Translations under genes and position numbers: made by a program
Shown here: piece after piece, positions 5,424 through 8,222 of the stretch
Numbering within the stretch: position 1 is the first letter of the stretch
Layout of the letters: each line of letters starts with the position of its first letter
Notes under the pieces: generated by a model
What the model was told of the DNA's origin: nothing
Database searches by the model: none
The model's input: only the letters and a program-made list of their open reading frames with translations
Assembly: GCA_964404035.1 (NCBI GenBank)
Contig: CAYOIT010000193.1
Coordinates: 1-8,222, forward strand
DNA: 8,222 nt
Direction: 5' to 3'
Source: CAMBRF01 sp964404035
GTDB taxonomy: Bacteria; Verrucomicrobiota; Kiritimatiellia; CAIKKV01; CAITUY01

Positions 5424-7964
5424 CTACCGGGAACTGGGCATCGCAATCGGACAGGGTTTGAGATGCCAGACCTCATTGGCGTACTCCAGAATCGTGCGGT
5501 CGGAGCTGAATTTCCCCATGTTGGCGATATTCATCAGGCACATCCGATCCCACTGATCATGGTTGCGATAGACCTCGTCCACCCGGTGCTGGGTCTCCAG
5601 ATAGGAGTGGAAGTCGGCCAGGTGGAGGTAGTAGTCGCCGTGCTCCAGCAGGGCCTCGCGAATGGGCCGATAGAGTCCCGGTTGCTCCAGATTCAGGAAG
5701 TCCCCGGAGAGGAGACAATCGAGAATGTGGCGAATGGCCGGGTCGTTGTGGTAGTAGTCCCACGAATTGTATCCGGCCAGCCGCAGGGCCTTCACCTCGT
5801 CGATGGTTTTGCCAAAGGCGAAGAAGTTGTCGTTCCCGACTTCCTCCCGGATCTCGATATTGGCGCCGTCGAGCGTGCCGATGGTCAGCGCGCCGTTCAA
5901 GGCGAACTTCATGTTGCCGGTGCCGCTGGCCTCGGTGCCGGCCGTGCTGATCTGCTCGCTCAGGTCACTGGCCGGGATGATGCGCTCGGCGAGCGAGACG
6001 CGGTAGTCGCTGAGGAAGACGACCTTCATCCGTCCGCGCACATCGGGATCGTTGTTGATCACGCCGGCGACATCATTGATCAGCTTGATGATCAGCTTGG
6101 CCATGGCGTACCCGGGGGCGGCCTTCCCTCCGAAGATGAAGGTTCGCGCCTGGATCTCGATGGTGGGATCCTCCTTGATGCGGCAGTAGCGGTGGAGGAT
6201 GTGGAGGACGTTCAGGAGCTGGCGCTTGTACTCATGCATGCGCTTCACCTGCACGTCGAACAGTGAGCTCGGGTCCACTTCGATCCCGTTGGCCACGCGG
6301 ATGTAGTCGGCCAGCCGGGTCTTGTTCTCCAGCTTGATCTGGCGCATCCGGGCCTTGAAGTCGGCGTCATTCAGGCTGCGCTCGAGCTTCTTGAGATGGA
6401 ACAGGTCCTTGATCCAGCCGTCGCCGATCTTTTTCGTGATCAGGGCAGCCAGGGCAGGGTTGCTCTTCAGCAACCAGCGCCGCTGGGTGATGCCGTTGGT
6501 CTTGTTATTGAACTTGGACGGCCATAGCTCGTAGAAGTCGCGGAAGAGCGTTTCCTTGATCAGTTCGGAATGCAGCGCCGCCACGCCGTTGACGCTATGG
6601 CTGCCCACCACGGCCAGGTTGGCCATGCGCACCTGCTTCTCGGACCCTTCCTCGACGATCGACATGCGCCGCAGGCGCTCGTGGTCATCCGGGAACTTGT
6701 TCATCACCTGGCGCAGGAACCGGCGATTGATCTCGTAGATGATGGTCAGATGGCGGGGGAGCAGATCCTCGAACAGGCGCACGGACCACTTCTCCAGCGC
6801 TTCCGGCATGATCGTGTGGTTCGTATAGCCGAAGACCTGCGTGGTGATTTCCCAGGCGGCATCCCATTGCACGCCGTGGATATCAATCAACAGGCGCATC
6901 ATCTCGGCGATGGCCAGCGAGGGGTGCGTGTCGTTCAACTGAATGGCGACCTTGTCCGGCAGGACGCGGAAGTCCGTGTTGGACGCCTTGAACCGGCGCA
7001 GAATGTCATGGAGCGAGCAACTGGTGAAGAAGTACTGCTGCTTGAAGCGCAGCTCACGGCCCTGCTCGATGCGGTCGTTCGGGTAGAGGATCTTGGTGAT
7101 GTTCTCACGCATGATCTTCTGCTCGTAGGCCCGGATGTAATCGCCGTTATTGAAAAACGACAGGTCGAACTCCTCAGAGGCCTTGGCGGTCCAGAGGCGC
7201 AGGTTGTTGACCGTGTTGTTGCCGTAGCCCGCGACAGGGAAGTCGAAGGGAACGCCGATGACCGTGTCGTAGTTGATCCAGCGCGAAACAAAATTCCCAT
7301 GCTCGTCGCGCTCTTCCTTGACCTCGCCCCCGAAGTGGATCGGGAACTGGTACTCGGGTCGTTCGATCTCCCAGGGATTGCCGTCGCGCAGCCAGTTGTC
7401 AGGCTCTTCGACCTGGTGCCCGTCGCGGATGACCTGGCGGAAGATGCCGTAGTCATAGCGGATGCCATAGCCGTAGCCGGGCAGTTCGTGGGTGGCCAGG
7501 GAGTCGAGGAAGCAGGCGGCCAGCCGCCCGAGGCCGCCGTTGCCGAGCGCGGCATCGCGTTCCAGGTCGCGCAGGTAATTCCAATCGAGCCCGAGTTCGG
7601 CCATGGCCCGGGAGACGATCTGGTCGATCCCCAGGTTGATGACGTTGTTGCCCATGGCCCGGCCGATCAGATATTCGAGCGACAAATAGTAGACCCGCTT
7701 CACGTTGCGGGCGACATAGGTCTGGTTGGTCTGGATCCACCGGCCGACGAGGCGGTCGCGCACGGCCATGGCCAGGGCGAAATAGCGGTCGTGATCGGTG
7801 GCCGAAAACTGGTCGCGCGCCATGGTGTAGCGCAAATGGTTTTCAAAGCTGAGCTTCAGGGCTTCGACCGTGTCCAGCGTGCGGTATTGCCGCATATCGT
7901 CGATCGGCAGAGCTGGGGTGTGCGGTTTCGCTGTTTTCTTAGGGGCTGCAGAGGTGTTTTTCAT
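5424..7964 (-). CDS. glgP: Glycogen/alpha-glucan phosphorylase
   Basis: Pyridoxal-phosphate enzyme that releases glucose-1-phosphate from the non-reducing ends of glycogen or maltodextrin. At 846 residues it is full length for the GT35 family. The N-terminal part resembles the classical enzymes (LVGRWIQTNQTY, RVYYLSLEYLIGR). The glycine-rich loop DAALGNGGLGRL is at 137-148. The phosphate-site segment KRMHEYKRQ begins at Lys574, with Arg575 and Lys580. The PLP-attachment motif EASGTGNMKFALN is at 678-690 and places the Schiff-base lysine at 686. These run six residues ahead of rabbit muscle numbering as I recall it. Residues 2-20 form a Lys/Ala/Pro-rich extension before the conserved fold. The ATG is supported by AAAGG (7974-7970) five bases upstream. 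The gene is first in a probable two-gene unit with the URO-D-like gene. Preference for glycogen over maltodextrin cannot be told from sequence alone. Confidence 0.97.
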   Translation of the reverse strand: MKNTSAAPKKTAKPHTPALPIDDMRQYRTLDTVEALKLSFENHLRYTMARDQFSATDHDRYFALAMAVRDRLVGRWIQTNQTYVARNVKRVYYLSLEYLIGRAMGNNVINLGIDQIVSRAMAELGLDWNYLRDLERDAALGNGGLGRLAACFLDSLATHELPGYGYGIRYDYGIFRQVIRDGHQVEEPDNWLRDGNPWEIERPEYQFPIHFGGEVKEERDEHGNFVSRWINYDTVIGVPFDFPVAGYGNNTVNNLRLWTAKASEEFDLSFFNNGDYIRAYEQKIMRENITKILYPNDRIEQGRELRFKQQYFFTSCSLHDILRRFKASNTDFRVLPDKVAIQLNDTHPSLAIAEMMRLLIDIHGVQWDAAWEITTQVFGYTNHTIMPEALEKWSVRLFEDLLPRHLTIIYEINRRFLRQVMNKFPDDHERLRRMSIVEEGSEKQVRMANLAVVGSHSVNGVAALHSELIKETLFRDFYELWPSKFNNKTNGITQRRWLLKSNPALAALITKKIGDGWIKDLFHLKKLERSLNDADFKARMRQIKLENKTRLADYIRVANGIEVDPSSLFDVQVKRMHEYKRQLLNVLHILHRYCRIKEDPTIEIQARTFIFGGKAAPGYAMAKLIIKLINDVAGVINNDPDVRGRMKVVFLSDYRVSLAERIIPASDLSEQISTAGTEASGTGNMKFALNGALTIGTLDGANIEIREEVGNDNFFAFGKTIDEVKALRLAGYNSWDYYHNDPAIRHILDCLLSGDFLNLEQPGLYRPIREALLEHGDYYLHLADFHSYLETQHRVDEVYRNHDQWDRMCLMNIANMGKFSSDRTILEYANEVWHLKPCPIAMPSSR

Positions 7965-7996
7965 AGCTGCCTTTCATCCTCGTTTTCAAGGCAGTA

Positions 7997-8025
7997 AGTC
8001 TAGCCGATGCCGAGGGGCAAGGCAA
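7997..8025 (-). promoter_or_regulatory. Candidate promoter for glgP
   Basis: On the minus strand, TTGCCT (8025-8020) and TAGACT (8002-7997) are separated by 17 bp, each matching four of six consensus positions. Transcription would start near 7990, about 25 bases before the glgP ATG. It lies in the 97-bp gap after the preceding minus-strand gene. No convincing terminator is visible in that gap, so read-through from the upstream gene is also possible. Confidence 0.35.
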
Positions 8026-8061
8026 ATACAAGGTGCGGCGGGGCTTGCCCGGGGAACCGTT

Positions 8062-8222
8062 CTACCGGGGCGGCCAATGCCAGGGAGGCTGGTCCAGTTC
8101 CGCCAGGCCGTCGACCCGTGTTTCCCCCAGTTCCTTGACCAGCCGGAGGGTCTGCGCGCCGGTCAATCGTTCGAACGCCTGGATCAGGGGGGCCGAGTGT
8201 GACACGACCAGGACCTGGGTCC
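8062..8222 (-). CDS. C-terminal end of a probable AAA/SMC-like ATPase (cut by window edge)
   Basis: Minus-strand reading from 8220 gives 52 residues before the stop at 8064-8062. It begins TQVLVVSHSAPLIQAFE, continues with VKELGETRV and ends PPWHWPPR. The hydrophobic strand followed by SHS resembles the H-loop region at the end of ABC/SMC/RecF-type ATPases. The KELGETRV segment and the Trp-rich tail recall the predicted ATPases often annotated as AAA family or COG4637-like. The Walker A and B motifs would lie beyond the right edge, so ATPase identity rests on this tail alone. The gene is upstream of glgP on the same strand with a 97-bp gap, so cotranscription is uncertain. Its function is unknown. 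Confidence 0.6.
   Translation of the reverse strand, partial: TQVLVVSHSAPLIQAFERLTGAQTLRLVKELGETRVDGLAELDQPPWHWPPR

Noticed and set aside
5409..6266. 285-codon plus-strand frame over the 3' half of glgP
   Set aside because: Continuation of the same antisense shadow; it contains the complement of the PLP-site coding region and no family features.
6570..7997. 475-codon open frame antisense to glgP
   Set aside because: Mirror of the phosphorylase codons (repetitive Val/Asp/Ala/Gly composition), no recognisable motif, and the opposite strand is a clear full-length glgP.
8041..8050. GGGC-TT-GCCC near-palindrome between the ATPase end and glgP as a terminator
   Set aside because: A two-base loop is too tight to form a normal hairpin, the stem does not extend, and no T-run follows on the minus strand.

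Overview
The window is ordinary, dense bacterial chromosome with high GC in the genes (my impression is roughly 60%; not counted). It holds six protein genes or gene ends. Nothing in it looks like a mobile element, phage, CRISPR array, or tRNA/rRNA gene. The mix of genes would fit the PVC group, for example a Kiritimatiellota- or Lentisphaerae-like bacterium. The clues are a non-HemE uroporphyrinogen-decarboxylase-fold protein, PPDK-based carbon metabolism and a MurA with Asp in place of the catalytic Cys, as in Chlamydiae. This placement is tentative because no phylogenetic marker is present.

Layout, left to right. (1) 1-740, minus strand: N-terminal 246 residues of pyruvate, phosphate dikinase (ppdK), running off the left edge. 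(2) 741-1052: a 312-bp divergent promoter region, less GC-rich than the genes. It carries three GAATC/GATTC inverted repeats, a hairpin with a T-tract on the minus strand, and a plausible sigma70-type promoter for the rightward genes. (3) 1053-4324, plus strand: transketolase (tkt) followed after 5 bp by murA, probably one transcript. (4) 4339-7964, minus strand: glycogen phosphorylase (glgP) followed after 17 bp by a URO-D-fold protein of unknown substrate. This unit converges on murA with only 14 bp between the stop codons. (5) 8062-8222, minus strand: the last 52 residues of a probable AAA/SMC-like ATPase, cut by the right edge.

Three of the genes belong to central carbon metabolism: glycogen breakdown to glucose-1-phosphate (glgP), pentose phosphate interconversion (tkt) and the reversible pyruvate/PEP step (ppdK). 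MurA consumes PEP to start peptidoglycan synthesis. All four key enzymes keep the active-site residues I can check, except MurA, where Asp116 replaces the fosfomycin-reactive Cys. That substitution predicts intrinsic fosfomycin insensitivity.

I found no convincing undescribed system. The most useful leads are the MurA substitution, the repeated dyad in the ppdK/tkt promoter region, the possible attenuator in the ppdK leader, and the orphan URO-D-like protein coupled to glgP.
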